Shown: positions 23,986 to 33,695 of the stretch, one piece after another
How positions within the stretch are numbered: position 1 is the first letter of the stretch
Layout of the letters: each line of letters opens with the position of its first letter
Notes under the pieces: model-generated
The model's input: only the letters and a program-made list of their open reading frames with translations
Told to the model about the DNA's origin: nothing
Databases searched by the model: none
From: Sulfurovum indicum
GTDB taxonomy: Bacteria > Campylobacterota > Campylobacteria > Campylobacterales > Sulfurovaceae
Direction of reading: 5' to 3'
NCBI RefSeq assembly: GCF_014931715.1
Contig: NZ_CP063164.1
Span: 1,798,001-1,862,000 of the forward strand
Length of the DNA: 64,000 nucleotides
Program-made: the position numbers and the translations under genes

Positions 23986-25125
23986 TTACTTCTTACTTCC
24001 CAACTCTTCATTCAATGCAGCAATACGTTCAAGCGCTTCTCTCGTCTTCTCTTCCTCATAGACAAGAGCCAGACGCACATACCCTTTGCCTTCTCCTTCT
24101 CTGCCAAGGAAAGATCCGGGGATCACTTTGAGGTTGAAACATTCGTAGAGTTTGACGGTATAGTCTATCTCGTCATCAACCTTCAGCCAGATGTAGAATG
24201 TCGCGTCGGGAGCTTCCGTACCAAGTACCTCTTTGGCGATCTCAAAGTTCTTTTTGTATTTCTCTCTAAAACCGTCCACATGTGTCTGGTCCGCCCATGC
24301 GACCGCCGCTGCATACTGCAGAGGCAGAGGTGAAGCACAACCCACATAGGTTCGGTAAACCATATACTCTTTAAGTATCGCTGCATCCCCTGCAATGAAC
24401 CCGGAACGCAGTCCCGGTGCCGAGGAGCGTTTGGAGATGGAGTTGACTACCAGTACATTCTTGAACCCGGGGTTACCTGCTTCGATGCTGGCATTAAGCA
24501 GAGAAGGAACGGGTTCGTTCAGATAGAGATCGGCATAACACTCATCATTCAGCAGTACAAAGTCATATTTGAGCGCCAGTTCCACCCACTCTTTCATCTG
24601 CTCCATATGCATAGTGGAAGAGGTAGGGTTGTTCGGTGAGTTCAGTATCACAAGATTGGCTTCTGCCAATACCTTCTCATCGACCACCGGCTGGAAATGG
24701 TTGTTCTCATTGAGGTTTAGATAGACCACCTCTGCCCTGCTCGCCTTTGCTGCCCCTTCGTAGATCTGGTAAAAAGGATTGGGAAAGACCATCAATGGTG
24801 CTTCAATATCATGTAGAAGGAACTGCGGAAAGTTGAACAGTACTTCCCTGGTTCCAAAAGTCGGGATGAGCTGTGCATTCTCCAGTGTCAGTGAAAAACG
24901 GTTTTTGAGATAAGAGAGCATCCCCTCTCTGAGTAGCTGTTCACCGGAAGTTTTTGGATATTTGTTCAACAGTGGTGCATGTTCATTGAGTGCATCAAGA
25001 ATAAACTGTGGAGTCGTAAACTGCGGTTCTCCTATCGTCAGAGACAAAGGAGTATAGTCACTGTTGGGAAGGACATTCTCAAGAAGATTGTTGAGCTTCT
25101 CGAAAGGATAGGTTTCAAAGTTCAT
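23986..25125 (-). CDS. dapC: class I PLP aminotransferase, probable succinyldiaminopimelate transaminase
   Basis: The 379-residue protein belongs to the aspartate aminotransferase fold. It shows SLTIGEPQF at the N-terminus, LNSPNNPTSS, the LLNDECYADLY strand and the PLP-lysine region VVNSISKRSSAPGLRSGF. Campylobacterota use an enzyme of this subgroup as DapC, which makes N-succinyl-diaminopimelate for lysine and peptidoglycan. The nearby murC and dacB fit a cell-wall context. Substrate assignment is from family resemblance; another amino donor is possible. Confidence 0.78.
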   Translation of the reverse strand: MNFETYPFEKLNNLLENVLPNSDYTPLSLTIGEPQFTTPQFILDALNEHAPLLNKYPKTSGEQLLREGMLSYLKNRFSLTLENAQLIPTFGTREVLFNFPQFLLHDIEAPLMVFPNPFYQIYEGAAKASRAEVVYLNLNENNHFQPVVDEKVLAEANLVILNSPNNPTSSTMHMEQMKEWVELALKYDFVLLNDECYADLYLNEPVPSLLNASIEAGNPGFKNVLVVNSISKRSSAPGLRSGFIAGDAAILKEYMVYRTYVGCASPLPLQYAAAVAWADQTHVDGFREKYKKNFEIAKEVLGTEAPDATFYIWLKVDDEIDYTVKLYECFNLKVIPGSFLGREGEGKGYVRLALVYEEEKTREALERIAALNEELGSKK

Positions 25126-25147
25126 GGATCGCCTGATTTTTTGGGAT

Positions 25148-25153
25148 ATTATA
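25148..25153 (-). promoter_or_regulatory. -10 box for the dapC-like gene
   Basis: TATAAT on the minus strand, 22 bp upstream of the start codon at 25125. This predicts a leader of roughly 15 nt. Confidence 0.5.
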
Positions 25154-25237
25154 TCGAAGTTGGGGTTAAAACTTTGAAAAACAAGATACCTGTAAAAGGA
25201 AGATCGGAAGTACTCTTACAACTCTATATCGCATGGA

Positions 25238-26965
25238 TTATTTTTTTGGATCGCTCTCTTTTATCAGGAAAGCCCCATGATTGACAGTTGAGCGTATTTT
25301 TTTCAATGCATCTCTGGCTGCAGCCTCACTGCCAAAAGGCCCTATCAATACTTTATAGTTCGGGCCGTTTCGGATAAGATATGAAAAATGCAGCCTCTTG
25401 ATCTTTGATAGATATGCTTTTCCTGGAGAGCGGGAAAAGGAGCCGGTTTGTATATAGTAGAGCTTTCTCCTGCGGGAGGGTGCAGATTGTCTGTTGGCTG
25501 AATTCTTTTTTACGGCATTTGATACAATGAGTGCATCAGATTTGGATCTTCTGCCGGAGACACCGGCTTTCCCGTTATACTGGACCAGCCATTGAATAAT
25601 ATTGTCCTGAAGTTTTGCAGCTTTCCACTTGGCATGCTTCGTATTGATAATGATCACTGCGGTATAGTATCTGCCTTTCCTGCTTTTGACATACCCGGCA
25701 ATGTTCTTGACACGCCTGAGTGTCCCTGTCTTCATCCATGCCCTGTTTCGAACGATCGTACCCCTGAAACGTTTTTTGATCGTCCCGTCAACCCCTGCGA
25801 CCGAAAGTGTATTCATCCATCTTTGCCCATAACGTTCATAGGCATGGTCAAGCATCGCTGCCAGACTCTTTGCATTGATCTTGGCGCTGCGTGAAAGCCC
25901 GCTGCCATTGTCGATCTTGACCATTCCGCTGATTGGAACACCCTGTTCCCTGAGTATCTGTATAACAGCCCCTCTTCCCTTGTCGACTGTTGCAGGTGCT
26001 CCATGAAGCTTTGCCCCCAAAAAGAGCAGCAGATGTCTTGCATAAAGGTTGTTGGACTTTTTTGATGTTTTGGAGATGATCTTCTCCAAAGGTGGAGAGT
26101 AGTGTATAAAGAGTATCTTTGCATCTTTTGGTACTTTTCGCAGACGCATACCGCCATGGAACTCTATACCGGCCTTCTCTAATGCATCTTTCAGGAGATA
26201 ATAGAATGACTTATACGGCTGTGTGACCACCTGACAGATAGTTCGTTTACCGCAGCGCTTTGAGATCTTTCCCTTGATCCATACTTCAGAAACAGCTTTG
26301 GAATCATCCACTGTCACTCGGGGCCAGGAGTACTTTCCTCGACAAGGTTTGTTCACACGTTGAAGCTGATTACGGATGATATAGCTGCCATCTGGATCTT
26401 TTTTGGTTACAGTATTCTTTTTCGGCTCTACACAAATAGTGCTGACACGTTCATTGAACATCATCGCATCTGGCATTGCATTATAGGGGCTGTAGGGATT
26501 CTCATCGAATTTGGAACTGTTCTTTGTACCTACTTTGAAGTAGCTTCTGTCTATCACGATGTTACCTGTTATCTTCCGTATCCCTTTGGTTTGGATCTCT
26601 GTAATAATATCATCAAGATCATCTGTCCCAAAAGTGGGATCTCCAAACCCTTTTACGACAAGATCACCTTGCAATACACCGTTCTTAAGTCTTCCGTGAA
26701 TATAGAACTGTGTCGGCCACCGGTACTCAAACCCCAGTTCCAAAACCGCGGAATAGGCAGTAAATACTTTGATCACCGAAGCAGGAGTTCTTGTCTCTGA
26801 CGCATTCAATGATGCCACTATTGTGTTACTCTCCCCTGCCTCTTTAATATAGAGACTGATATCTTTTTTTGGAATTCCGGAACGCTTGATTGCTGTTTCA
26901 ATACCGCCAGGAAGTGCATATATCCAATAACTGGCAAACATAAAAAAAAGTACAAGCCGTTTCAA
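25238..26965 (-). CDS. dacB: D-alanyl-D-alanine carboxypeptidase/endopeptidase (PBP4) with C-terminal SPOR domain
   Basis: The 575-residue protein has a signal peptide and the S13 active-site motifs: SVIK (Ser63, Lys66), SNN in KKSNNLYARH and KTG in MKTGTLRRV. The last ~75 residues form a SPOR domain (KLYYIQTGSFSRSPGKAYL to KVLIGPFGSEAAARDALKK), which binds glycan strands stripped of stem peptides at division sites. The combination targets a DD-endopeptidase to denuded peptidoglycan. The start is TTG, overlapping the ovoB stop as TTGA, so the gene is coupled to the ovothiol genes. Confidence 0.9.
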   Translation of the reverse strand: MKRLVLFFMFASYWIYALPGGIETAIKRSGIPKKDISLYIKEAGESNTIVASLNASETRTPASVIKVFTAYSAVLELGFEYRWPTQFYIHGRLKNGVLQGDLVVKGFGDPTFGTDDLDDIITEIQTKGIRKITGNIVIDRSYFKVGTKNSSKFDENPYSPYNAMPDAMMFNERVSTICVEPKKNTVTKKDPDGSYIIRNQLQRVNKPCRGKYSWPRVTVDDSKAVSEVWIKGKISKRCGKRTICQVVTQPYKSFYYLLKDALEKAGIEFHGGMRLRKVPKDAKILFIHYSPPLEKIISKTSKKSNNLYARHLLLFLGAKLHGAPATVDKGRGAVIQILREQGVPISGMVKIDNGSGLSRSAKINAKSLAAMLDHAYERYGQRWMNTLSVAGVDGTIKKRFRGTIVRNRAWMKTGTLRRVKNIAGYVKSRKGRYYTAVIIINTKHAKWKAAKLQDNIIQWLVQYNGKAGVSGRRSKSDALIVSNAVKKNSANRQSAPSRRRKLYYIQTGSFSRSPGKAYLSKIKRLHFSYLIRNGPNYKVLIGPFGSEAAARDALKKIRSTVNHGAFLIKESDPKK

Positions 26966-28119
26966 TGCATCTTCCTGTAGGCTTGCAGCAGTCTGGACAT
27001 TGCCTCTTCAATTACTTTCAAAGATGTACCAACATTCAAACGCATAAATCCCTCTCCGGCTCTGCCAAAACCTGCACCGTCATTCAAGCCCAACTTTGCC
27101 TGATTCACAAAAAAGTCGACCAGTCTCTCCTGTGAGAGTTTCATTTCGGAACAATCAAGCCAGACGAGGAAAGTTGCTTCGGTCTTCACTGCTTTTATGG
27201 GCAGATGGTGTTCTGCCAAAAAACGGTTTACATAGGCGATATTGTCTGCTAAATGTTTCCTGAGTCTTTCAAGCCATGCTCCACCGTTCTCATAGGCCGC
27301 CATCAATGCTTCAATACCAAAAGGATTCCCATTGGTAATGCCTGAACGGTTCTGTTCAAGTCTATAAACCCTTCTGATGCGCCTGTTGGGGATAATGGCA
27401 TAAGAGGTATTGAGTCCTGCTATATTAAAGGTTTTGGAGGGTGCATTAAATACGATGCACTTCTCCAGGGCCTTTTCAAAACAACCTATGCTCTTATGTG
27501 TTTTACTGTAGATGATATCCGCATGGATCTCATCGGAGATGATCATCACTTCATTCTCAATACAGATCGCAATAAGTCTTTCAAGCTCTGCTTCACTCCA
27601 TGCTCTTCCTGTAGGGTTATGCGGCGAACAGAGCAAAAAGAGTTTTGCTTCTTTGGCTTTCGATTCAAAGTCCTCAAAATCGATCTCATATCTACCGTCA
27701 CGATACCGCAGGGTATTATCAAGTACCTTTCTTTTTCTGTGGTGTAAAGAGGAGACAAATGGCGGATAGATCGGTGTCTGTACAACAACACCGTCGCCCT
27801 TTTCACAAAAGGCTTCAATTGCGAAATTGAGTGAAGGCACAACACCGTAACAGGGCACGATCCATTCTTTTTTTATTTTCCAGTCATACTCTCTGGCATA
27901 CCATTGCATGATCATATCATAATAGTGTTCCGGGTAGCCCGTATACCCATATACTGGATGATCAGCACGTTTTCTAAGCGCTTCCTGTACACATAGAGGT
28001 GAAGCCAGGTCCATATCGGCCACCCACAACGGGAGTAGATCATCCGTATCGAATTTCAATACGGCATCTTCGTATTTGGTTGCGTAGGTACCGCTGCGCT
28101 CAACAGCCTCAAAATTCAT
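26962..28119 (-). CDS. ovoB: PLP-dependent C-S lyase (PatB/MalY type), probable OvoB
   Basis: The 385-residue protein matches the MalY/PatB cystathionine-lyase-like branch of fold-type I PLP enzymes: LPLWVADMDLASP near residue 30, SPHNPTGRAW, IISDEIHADIIY and the Schiff-base lysine in APSKTFNIAGLNTSY. It directly follows ovoA with an ATGA overlap. In ovothiol synthesis the sulfoxide made by OvoA is cleaved by a PLP lyase of this type, called OvoB. Context makes OvoB the best call. A general cystathionine beta-lyase role is possible. The start at 28119 has GGGAGAGG upstream. Confidence 0.82.
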   Translation of the reverse strand: MNFEAVERSGTYATKYEDAVLKFDTDDLLPLWVADMDLASPLCVQEALRKRADHPVYGYTGYPEHYYDMIMQWYAREYDWKIKKEWIVPCYGVVPSLNFAIEAFCEKGDGVVVQTPIYPPFVSSLHHRKRKVLDNTLRYRDGRYEIDFEDFESKAKEAKLFLLCSPHNPTGRAWSEAELERLIAICIENEVMIISDEIHADIIYSKTHKSIGCFEKALEKCIVFNAPSKTFNIAGLNTSYAIIPNRRIRRVYRLEQNRSGITNGNPFGIEALMAAYENGGAWLERLRKHLADNIAYVNRFLAEHHLPIKAVKTEATFLVWLDCSEMKLSQERLVDFFVNQAKLGLNDGAGFGRAGEGFMRLNVGTSLKVIEEAMSRLLQAYRKMH

Positions 28120-30233
28120 CGCCTCTCCCAAATACTCATTTGGGCGATCGTGTACTGATGTTTACGTGCAGTCTCCTGAATGACAAAAGGGATATCCTCA
28201 GTATCAAGCAGTGTAAAATCATCTCCTAGTATCTCTTCAAGCCCCTGAAGTGCAGTGACATTCTCACCGTCTCTTTTGTAGCCGCCAATCCATTTCTCTC
28301 TGGGTGTCGACTCCTCCTGCCAGGTATAAGGAGAGGTCAGGACAAGCAGCCCACCTTTTCTAATACGTCCGGCCATCGACTCCAGGAACTTTTGGGGATC
28401 ATACAGACGATCTATAAGGTTTCCTGCAAAAACCAGATCAAAATCGGTAAAAATCGGCTTGAGATTACAGGCATCTGCCTGCCAGAAGTTCACTTTCTTG
28501 GAAGCATGTTCCAATCCAAACCGGTTCAGTCTCACTTCATGAAACTCTTCCAATTCCCCTTCGATGGGCATTGTATACCTCAATACACCACTCTCTTTGA
28601 AACGCTGTGCCTCCTGAATGAAGCGTGCCGAGAAATCTACTCCGATCACTTCATCAAACTCCCGCGCCAGTTCAAAACTGCTGCGCCCTATGGCACAGCC
28701 TACATCAAAAGCTCTCTTTCTGGGTCTGCTGCCCATATACTCCAGTGCCATTCTGGCACACTTGGCAGGGTAATTCTCAACTCCCAGCCTGTTCTCGCCC
28801 CACCCAAAGTGGCAATATTGGGAAATGACCCCATCGGTCGTATAGGCATTGGTCATGATCTTCTCCTCATATTCACTCTCTATATAACGAAATCCTGCAT
28901 GCTGATAAAAATGTTTTCGAAAGGCATAACGGCTCTTCCTGCCTGCCAAATTCCCTGAACTTATCCAGGAGCCACCTTTGATAAGATTGTGTTTCCCATC
29001 AAATGTCGGCACAGTAAAATCATCATACACAGGATGCACTTTGAATCCTTCATAAGGATACATTGGTGTACGCGTCCACTGCCACACATTTCCGGTAATA
29101 TCAAAAAAATCTCCGTGACGACAGCAGTCTACCGGTGTAGATGATGCGGCCTTTGTCAATGCAATATTGCTATCACTCTGCCCTTCTTCTATTAACCCCT
29201 TACAGCCAGAGAGTTGACTGAAGTCATATAAACGCATATACTCATCTTCTGTCGGAAGTACAATGCATCTGCCCTCTTTTTGACTTTTCCATCTGCAAAA
29301 AGCTTCAGCTTCCAGGCAATTCACCTCTACCGGCCAATTCATCGGCAAAGGGATCTCCTCTGTCATCGTACGCAGGTAGTATCCATCCTCTTTCTCTATC
29401 CAAAATCTCGGTCTGTTCGCTTTTTGATACATTCGCCATGCATTTCCCTCTTCATCCCAGAAAGAATCGTTATGATAGCCGCCCTCTTCTATAAAGGCTG
29501 AGTATTCTGCATTAGATACCAGATATTTGGAAGCTTTAAATGCAGGAATATTTGCATGGTGTATGCCATATTCATTGTCCCATCCATAAAAATGATCATC
29601 CCATACTTTCCCCAGATGCACACTCCCGGACGGTACAGGAACAAGCGTATTGACCGGTGCACTGCCGACCTTCTGAGAGACCTGCCATGCAGGAAGATTC
29701 TCTACACCCTCAAGAGGCAACTGGCGTATCAAAACCGAAGAAGTTTCAAGATGGATATTCTCATGTTCGATCCCCATCAAAATAACCCACCATGGGGACT
29801 CCCATGTGATCGGAAGTGTCAGAGGCAGTTTGTCTGTCAGTTCAGATACCAGGTTGTAGACACTGTCGCGATACTTCTGTGTCTGCTTAAGTGTAGGCCA
29901 GCTATAGTGTTGGTCATTCAGATCATCCCAGCTCATTTCATCGACCCCGACTGCAAAAATAGATTCCAGGTACGGATCAATACGCTGATCAATGATCTTG
30001 GCAAGCTTAAGTTTATTAATAAAAAAAACGGCGGTGTGCCCGTAGTAGAAGATAAGCGGTTGACGCAGAGGATCCGCTTTTTGAAAATAGAGCTTTTCAT
30101 CGGCTATAGTCTCAAACAGAGACTCATACCGTTTGTAGCAATACTGAAAATATGCCTTGATCTCCATTCTTTTGGCATGAATATCATTCCCATCCAATTC
30201 AGGCATGGAGAGTTGAGGCTCACATAATGGCAT
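28116..30233 (-). CDS. ovoA: ovothiol synthase OvoA: 5-histidylcysteine sulfoxide synthase fused to 4-mercaptohistidine N1-methyltransferase
   Basis: The 705-residue protein has three parts. A DinB-like N-terminal domain carries the iron motif HENIHLE (His157, His161, Glu163), the HX3HXE of EgtB/OvoA enzymes. A formylglycine-generating-enzyme-like domain (about 190-450) contains NVWQWTRTPMYPY and GGSWISSGNL. A C-terminal SAM methyltransferase (about 470-700) has FDVGCAIGRSSFELA. OvoA joins cysteine to histidine C5 as a sulfoxide and later N-methylates the imidazole. The full three-domain length makes this the bifunctional enzyme rather than EgtB. ovoB follows with an overlap. Confidence 0.93.
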   Translation of the reverse strand: MPLCEPQLSMPELDGNDIHAKRMEIKAYFQYCYKRYESLFETIADEKLYFQKADPLRQPLIFYYGHTAVFFINKLKLAKIIDQRIDPYLESIFAVGVDEMSWDDLNDQHYSWPTLKQTQKYRDSVYNLVSELTDKLPLTLPITWESPWWVILMGIEHENIHLETSSVLIRQLPLEGVENLPAWQVSQKVGSAPVNTLVPVPSGSVHLGKVWDDHFYGWDNEYGIHHANIPAFKASKYLVSNAEYSAFIEEGGYHNDSFWDEEGNAWRMYQKANRPRFWIEKEDGYYLRTMTEEIPLPMNWPVEVNCLEAEAFCRWKSQKEGRCIVLPTEDEYMRLYDFSQLSGCKGLIEEGQSDSNIALTKAASSTPVDCCRHGDFFDITGNVWQWTRTPMYPYEGFKVHPVYDDFTVPTFDGKHNLIKGGSWISSGNLAGRKSRYAFRKHFYQHAGFRYIESEYEEKIMTNAYTTDGVISQYCHFGWGENRLGVENYPAKCARMALEYMGSRPRKRAFDVGCAIGRSSFELAREFDEVIGVDFSARFIQEAQRFKESGVLRYTMPIEGELEEFHEVRLNRFGLEHASKKVNFWQADACNLKPIFTDFDLVFAGNLIDRLYDPQKFLESMAGRIRKGGLLVLTSPYTWQEESTPREKWIGGYKRDGENVTALQGLEEILGDDFTLLDTEDIPFVIQETARKHQYTIAQMSIWERR

Positions 30234-30253
30234 TACAGCTGCACCTGAATGAC

Positions 30254-30592
30254 TTAAAAGTCAACTTTCTCTTTTGCACTCTCGATCATGGAGATAACTA
30301 TTGTATAGAGATTTGCAACCACTGCACCGATAACAAGTCCTGTCGCTATCGATATATTATCATAGAACTTCATAGCAAAAAATGCAGGTATCAGGTGCAG
30401 ATCTGCCACCAGTGAACCTGCAAGCAGTTCAGCTGAAAGGGTGTTCCTTACCCCGATCTTCATGATCGTAGAGACTACATTGACAGATCCGGCTATAAAC
30501 AATGCCACCAATGAGTCTTCATACAAAAACGCTGCCGATGTCGTTAATGACATTAATGTAAAGAAGATATAAAAAACCTTACCCCACTGCAT
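30254..30592 (-). CDS. small inner-membrane protein, DUF6394-like
   Basis: The 112-residue protein has about three hydrophobic helices (VFYIFFTLMSLTTSAAFLY, LIPAFFAMKFY and IATGLVIGAVVANLYTIVIS) and a short charged tail. It matches in size and character the small DUF6394 membrane proteins found beside secDF in Campylobacterota. Function is unknown. AAGGAGCAGG precedes the ATG. It lies between secF and ovoA on the same strand. Confidence 0.7.
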   Translation of the reverse strand: MQWGKVFYIFFTLMSLTTSAAFLYEDSLVALFIAGSVNVVSTIMKIGVRNTLSAELLAGSLVADLHLIPAFFAMKFYDNISIATGLVIGAVVANLYTIVISMIESAKEKVDF

Positions 30593-30659
30593 ACCTGCTC
30601 CTTAATATTGCAAACCTGCTTCATCATTCAAATAGTTTTTCAAAGAAAAGCATACCATA

Positions 30660-30687
30660 ACTCTTTACTCTTCACTCTTAGCTTCCC
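30660..30687. repeat. heptamer tandem repeat downstream of secF
   Basis: 7-bp units ACTCTTT, ACTCTTC, ACTCTTA, GCTTCCC lie in the gap between secF and the DUF6394-like gene. No terminator hairpin with a T-run is obvious in this gap. Confidence 0.7.
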
Positions 30688-30710
30688 ATTTCAAAACAAG
30701 CGTATTTCGT

Positions 30711-31682
30711 TTAGAGTGTTCCCTGTTCATACATAGCGCGCATCTTCTCTTTCTCTTTTTCCCTCTTGAGTTTTTCAGCCTCTTTTTCTCTAAAATCGCT
30801 TACAGAGAACCCGAGCCACATCAGGATCGGTGAGGCCACAAAGATCGAAGAGTAGGTACCTACAATTACACCTACAAGCAGTGTAAAACTGAAGCCTTTG
30901 ATAATCTCTCCGCCAAAAAGGAAGAGTGTCAAGACCACAAAGAAGGTAGTCAGTGATGTCAAGGTCGTACGGGAAAGTGTACGTGTTACAGACTCATCAA
31001 TGATCGTACCAAGATCCGGATCTTTAATTGTCTTGATCCCCTCTCTGATACGGTCAAAGACAATGATCGTATCGTTCAATGAGTATCCAAGAATAGTTAA
31101 CAGTGCCGCCAGTGTATCCAGGTTTACTTCAATACTGAAAAGTACAACTGCTCCCATAGCGATGGTAACATCATGCAGCAATGCCATCACGGAAGCTACG
31201 GCAAAGCGCCATTCAAATCGGAAGGAGACATAGATCAAAATACCGATGATCGCCAGTACCATTGCCATAAGACCTTTTTCACGAAGTTCTGAACCGACCT
31301 TTGCTCCAACCATATCTACACGCCGTACTTTGAATTCACCGGTACCTGCAAGAAGCTTTCGCATCTTGTCACCAATATCTTCTCCCAGGGCTTTCGAACT
31401 CATCTTGGTACGGATAACAATCTCATCATCACTTCCAAAATAGGTAACACTTGCTCCCTCATAGTTTGTATCTTTGCTTATAGCCTCACGCACTTTATCG
31501 ATAGGTGCCTTGCCTTCATACTTCACCTGTACCAGTGTACCGCCGGCAAAATCAATACCGTAATTGAAACCTTTGGTAAATATCAGTCCCAGAGAAAGGA
31601 TCAGTACAACAACTGAAAGCAAACCGAAACGCTTGCTTTGACTCATCAAAGAGAGTGGTTTTTTATACTTGAATACTTCCAT
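30711..31682 (-). CDS. secF: protein translocase subunit SecF
   Basis: The 323-residue RND-type protein has six membrane helices: TM1 in RFGLLSVVVLILSLGLIF, the periplasmic domain with the FAGGTLVQVKY motif, then TM2-6 with SLNDTIIVFDRIRE. SecF works with SecD and YajC to pull proteins across the membrane using the proton gradient. The start overlaps the secD stop (TAATG). The C-terminal tail is unusually rich in Lys/Glu (EKLKREKEKEKMRAM). Confidence 0.95.
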   Translation of the reverse strand: MEVFKYKKPLSLMSQSKRFGLLSVVVLILSLGLIFTKGFNYGIDFAGGTLVQVKYEGKAPIDKVREAISKDTNYEGASVTYFGSDDEIVIRTKMSSKALGEDIGDKMRKLLAGTGEFKVRRVDMVGAKVGSELREKGLMAMVLAIIGILIYVSFRFEWRFAVASVMALLHDVTIAMGAVVLFSIEVNLDTLAALLTILGYSLNDTIIVFDRIREGIKTIKDPDLGTIIDESVTRTLSRTTLTSLTTFFVVLTLFLFGGEIIKGFSFTLLVGVIVGTYSSIFVASPILMWLGFSVSDFREKEAEKLKREKEKEKMRAMYEQGTL

Positions 31683-33262
31683 TACTTTGCTCCCTCTGCT
31701 TTGATACCGAACCAGAAGCCCAGTTTTTTCTTATCGATCTTGGGTAGTAGCCACTGATAGAATCCGTGTGTTCCTACAATTGCCGTCAGCATCGATGCCA
31801 AAATACCGATACTCATGGTAAGCGCAAATCCCTTGATAGGGCCTGTACCGTACGCATACAGTACTGTCGCGGCTATCAGCGTCGTAACGTTCGCATCCCA
31901 TATAGCAGTAAAAGCATTGCTGTACCCGTCTTCGATCGATTTGGCGACTGATTTGCCCTGATGAAGCAGTTCCCGTATACGCTCATTGATGATCACATTG
32001 GCATCAACTGCCATACCCACTGTCAAAACAATACCTGCCATCCCGGGCAGGGTCAATGTGGCACCAAAGAGAGACATGATCGCCAAAATAAGGAACAGGT
32101 TCCCAACCAGCGCTACATCAGCAATCACCCCGGCCATACCATAGTAAAGTACCATAAAGAGTACAACAAGGATGAAACCCAGCGCCAGAGCCATAGAACT
32201 TGCTTTAATACTGTCAGCTCCAAGACTTGGCCCGACAGAGCGTTTTTCCATCACATAAACCGGTGCAAGCAGTGCACCTGAACGAAGGGCAATGGCCAGG
32301 TCATGCGCCTCTTCAAGCCTAAAATTACCGGAGATCTGTACATGCCCGCCACCGATACGCTCACGGATCACCGGTGCAGAGTATACTTTATTATCAAGTA
32401 CTACAGCCATACGCTTGCCAACCGCTTTGGCAGTAAAATCACCAAATATCTTGGCCCCCTGTCCGTTGAGTGTAAAATTGATCACAGGTTGATTATTCTG
32501 ATCAAAACCGACTTTGGCATCAGTCAGCATTGAACCGTCAAGTACCGGGATCTGACGGAGCAGGTAGCGTTCATTGGTATTGACATCAGAGAGAATAACA
32601 TCACCGTAACTCTTGGCTTCATTCTCGTTCATGGTCATCACTCTCGCCGCTCTCTCCTCATCAACAGCCATTAACTGTAAATGTGCCGCACGGGCAATAA
32701 GCTCACGGATACGCTGTTCGTCTTCCTGCGTTTTGATACCCGGAACCTCTACCAGGATCTTATCCTCACCCTGTTTGGCAACAGTAGGTTCGGCAAGCCC
32801 GAACTCATTCAAACGGTTTCTAATGGTATCTACCGCCTGCTTGATCGCATTTTGCTTCGTACGCTCGATCTCTTCCGGAGTCATCTGCAGTGTGAACTTC
32901 AATCCGTTCTCTGACAGTACAGTCCCTTCGATCTCTTTTTTCAAAAGAGCTTTTGCCTTGGCCACATCGTCCTGATCAAGCAGTTCAAAAGTCACTTTCT
33001 TCCCATCAACCATACGCAGATCATCAAAAATGATCTCTTCATCATCGAAAAGATACTTGATACTTGCAGCGATCGATTTGGTACGGGATTCGATGGCAAC
33101 ATCACTTTTTATACCAAGAAGCATATGCAGTCCACCCTGAAGGTCAAGCCCCAGAGTGATCTTCTTCCCACTCTCGCTCTGCGTCAATGACGGAATGGAG
33201 AAGACCACTCCGAAAATAAGTGCAAAGACAAAGAGAATAACTCTGAAATTAAGCGTTTTCAT
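31682..33262 (-). CDS. secD: protein translocase subunit SecD
   Basis: The 526-residue protein has TM1 ([17 protein letters not shown]), the conserved [14 protein letters not shown] motif, a large periplasmic P1 domain and five C-terminal helices with [16 protein letters not shown]. It is the partner of SecF in the SecDF-YajC complex. The start at 33262 is chosen because the family begins at TM1; the longer frame would run well into yajC. Even so it overlaps yajC by 14 bp. Confidence 0.95.
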   Translation of the reverse strand: MKTLNFRVILFVFALIFGVVFSIPSLTQSESGKKITLGLDLQGGLHMLLGIKSDVAIESRTKSIAASIKYLFDDEEIIFDDLRMVDGKKVTFELLDQDDVAKAKALLKKEIEGTVLSENGLKFTLQMTPEEIERTKQNAIKQAVDTIRNRLNEFGLAEPTVAKQGEDKILVEVPGIKTQEDEQRIRELIARAAHLQLMAVDEERAARVMTMNENEAKSYGDVILSDVNTNERYLLRQIPVLDGSMLTDAKVGFDQNNQPVINFTLNGQGAKIFGDFTAKAVGKRMAVVLDNKVYSAPVIRERIGGGHVQISGNFRLEEAHDLAIALRSGALLAPVYVMEKRSVGPSLGADSIKASSMALALGFILVVLFMVLYYGMAGVIADVALVGNLFLILAIMSLFGATLTLPGMAGIVLTVGMAVDANVIINERIRELLHQGKSVAKSIEDGYSNAFTAIWDANVTTLIAATVLYAYGTGPIKGFALTMSIGILASMLTAIVGTHGFYQWLLPKIDKKKLGFWFGIKAEGAK

Positions 33263-33536
33263 TGCCTGCTTCAACCTTCTTGGCAACAAATGCTCTGTCA
33301 AGTTTTACAATCGTCTCATCATTTAGTTTGATTTTGATAAAATCTTCTTCCGGTTTAACGATCGTAGCGATCAACCCGCCGTTCGTAATGATCTTGTCAC
33401 CTTTTTGAAGTCCAGCCAGCATTTCAGCATGTTCCTTACGCTGTTTATTCTGTGGTCTGATGATAAGAAAGTAGAAAATTGCAAACAGGATCAAAAGTGG
33501 CATTAATGATCCGATGATACTGCCTTGTTGTTCCAT
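33249..33536 (-). CDS. yajC: Sec translocon accessory subunit YajC
   Basis: The 95-residue protein has one N-terminal membrane helix ([20 protein letters not shown]) followed by the basic [12 protein letters not shown] and the [17 protein letters not shown] domain typical of YajC. AAAGGATTCCTA precedes the ATG at 33536. It is the first gene of yajC-secD-secF. The lnt gene diverges from it. Confidence 0.94.
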   Translation of the reverse strand: MEQQGSIIGSLMPLLILFAIFYFLIIRPQNKQRKEHAEMLAGLQKGDKIITNGGLIATIVKPEEDFIKIKLNDETIVKLDRAFVAKKVEAGNENA

Positions 33537-33695
33537 TAGGAATCCTTTATGAATAAAATGAGACAATATTTTAGCACCTTTATCCCAAATTATGCATTAG
33601 CGTTGCCAAATATACTGTAAATACCCGTAGATCAGTAATATTGTAGAAAAGCAGTGATCTCTGCCAGCTGTTCAGAGAACAAAAAAGGAGGCATA

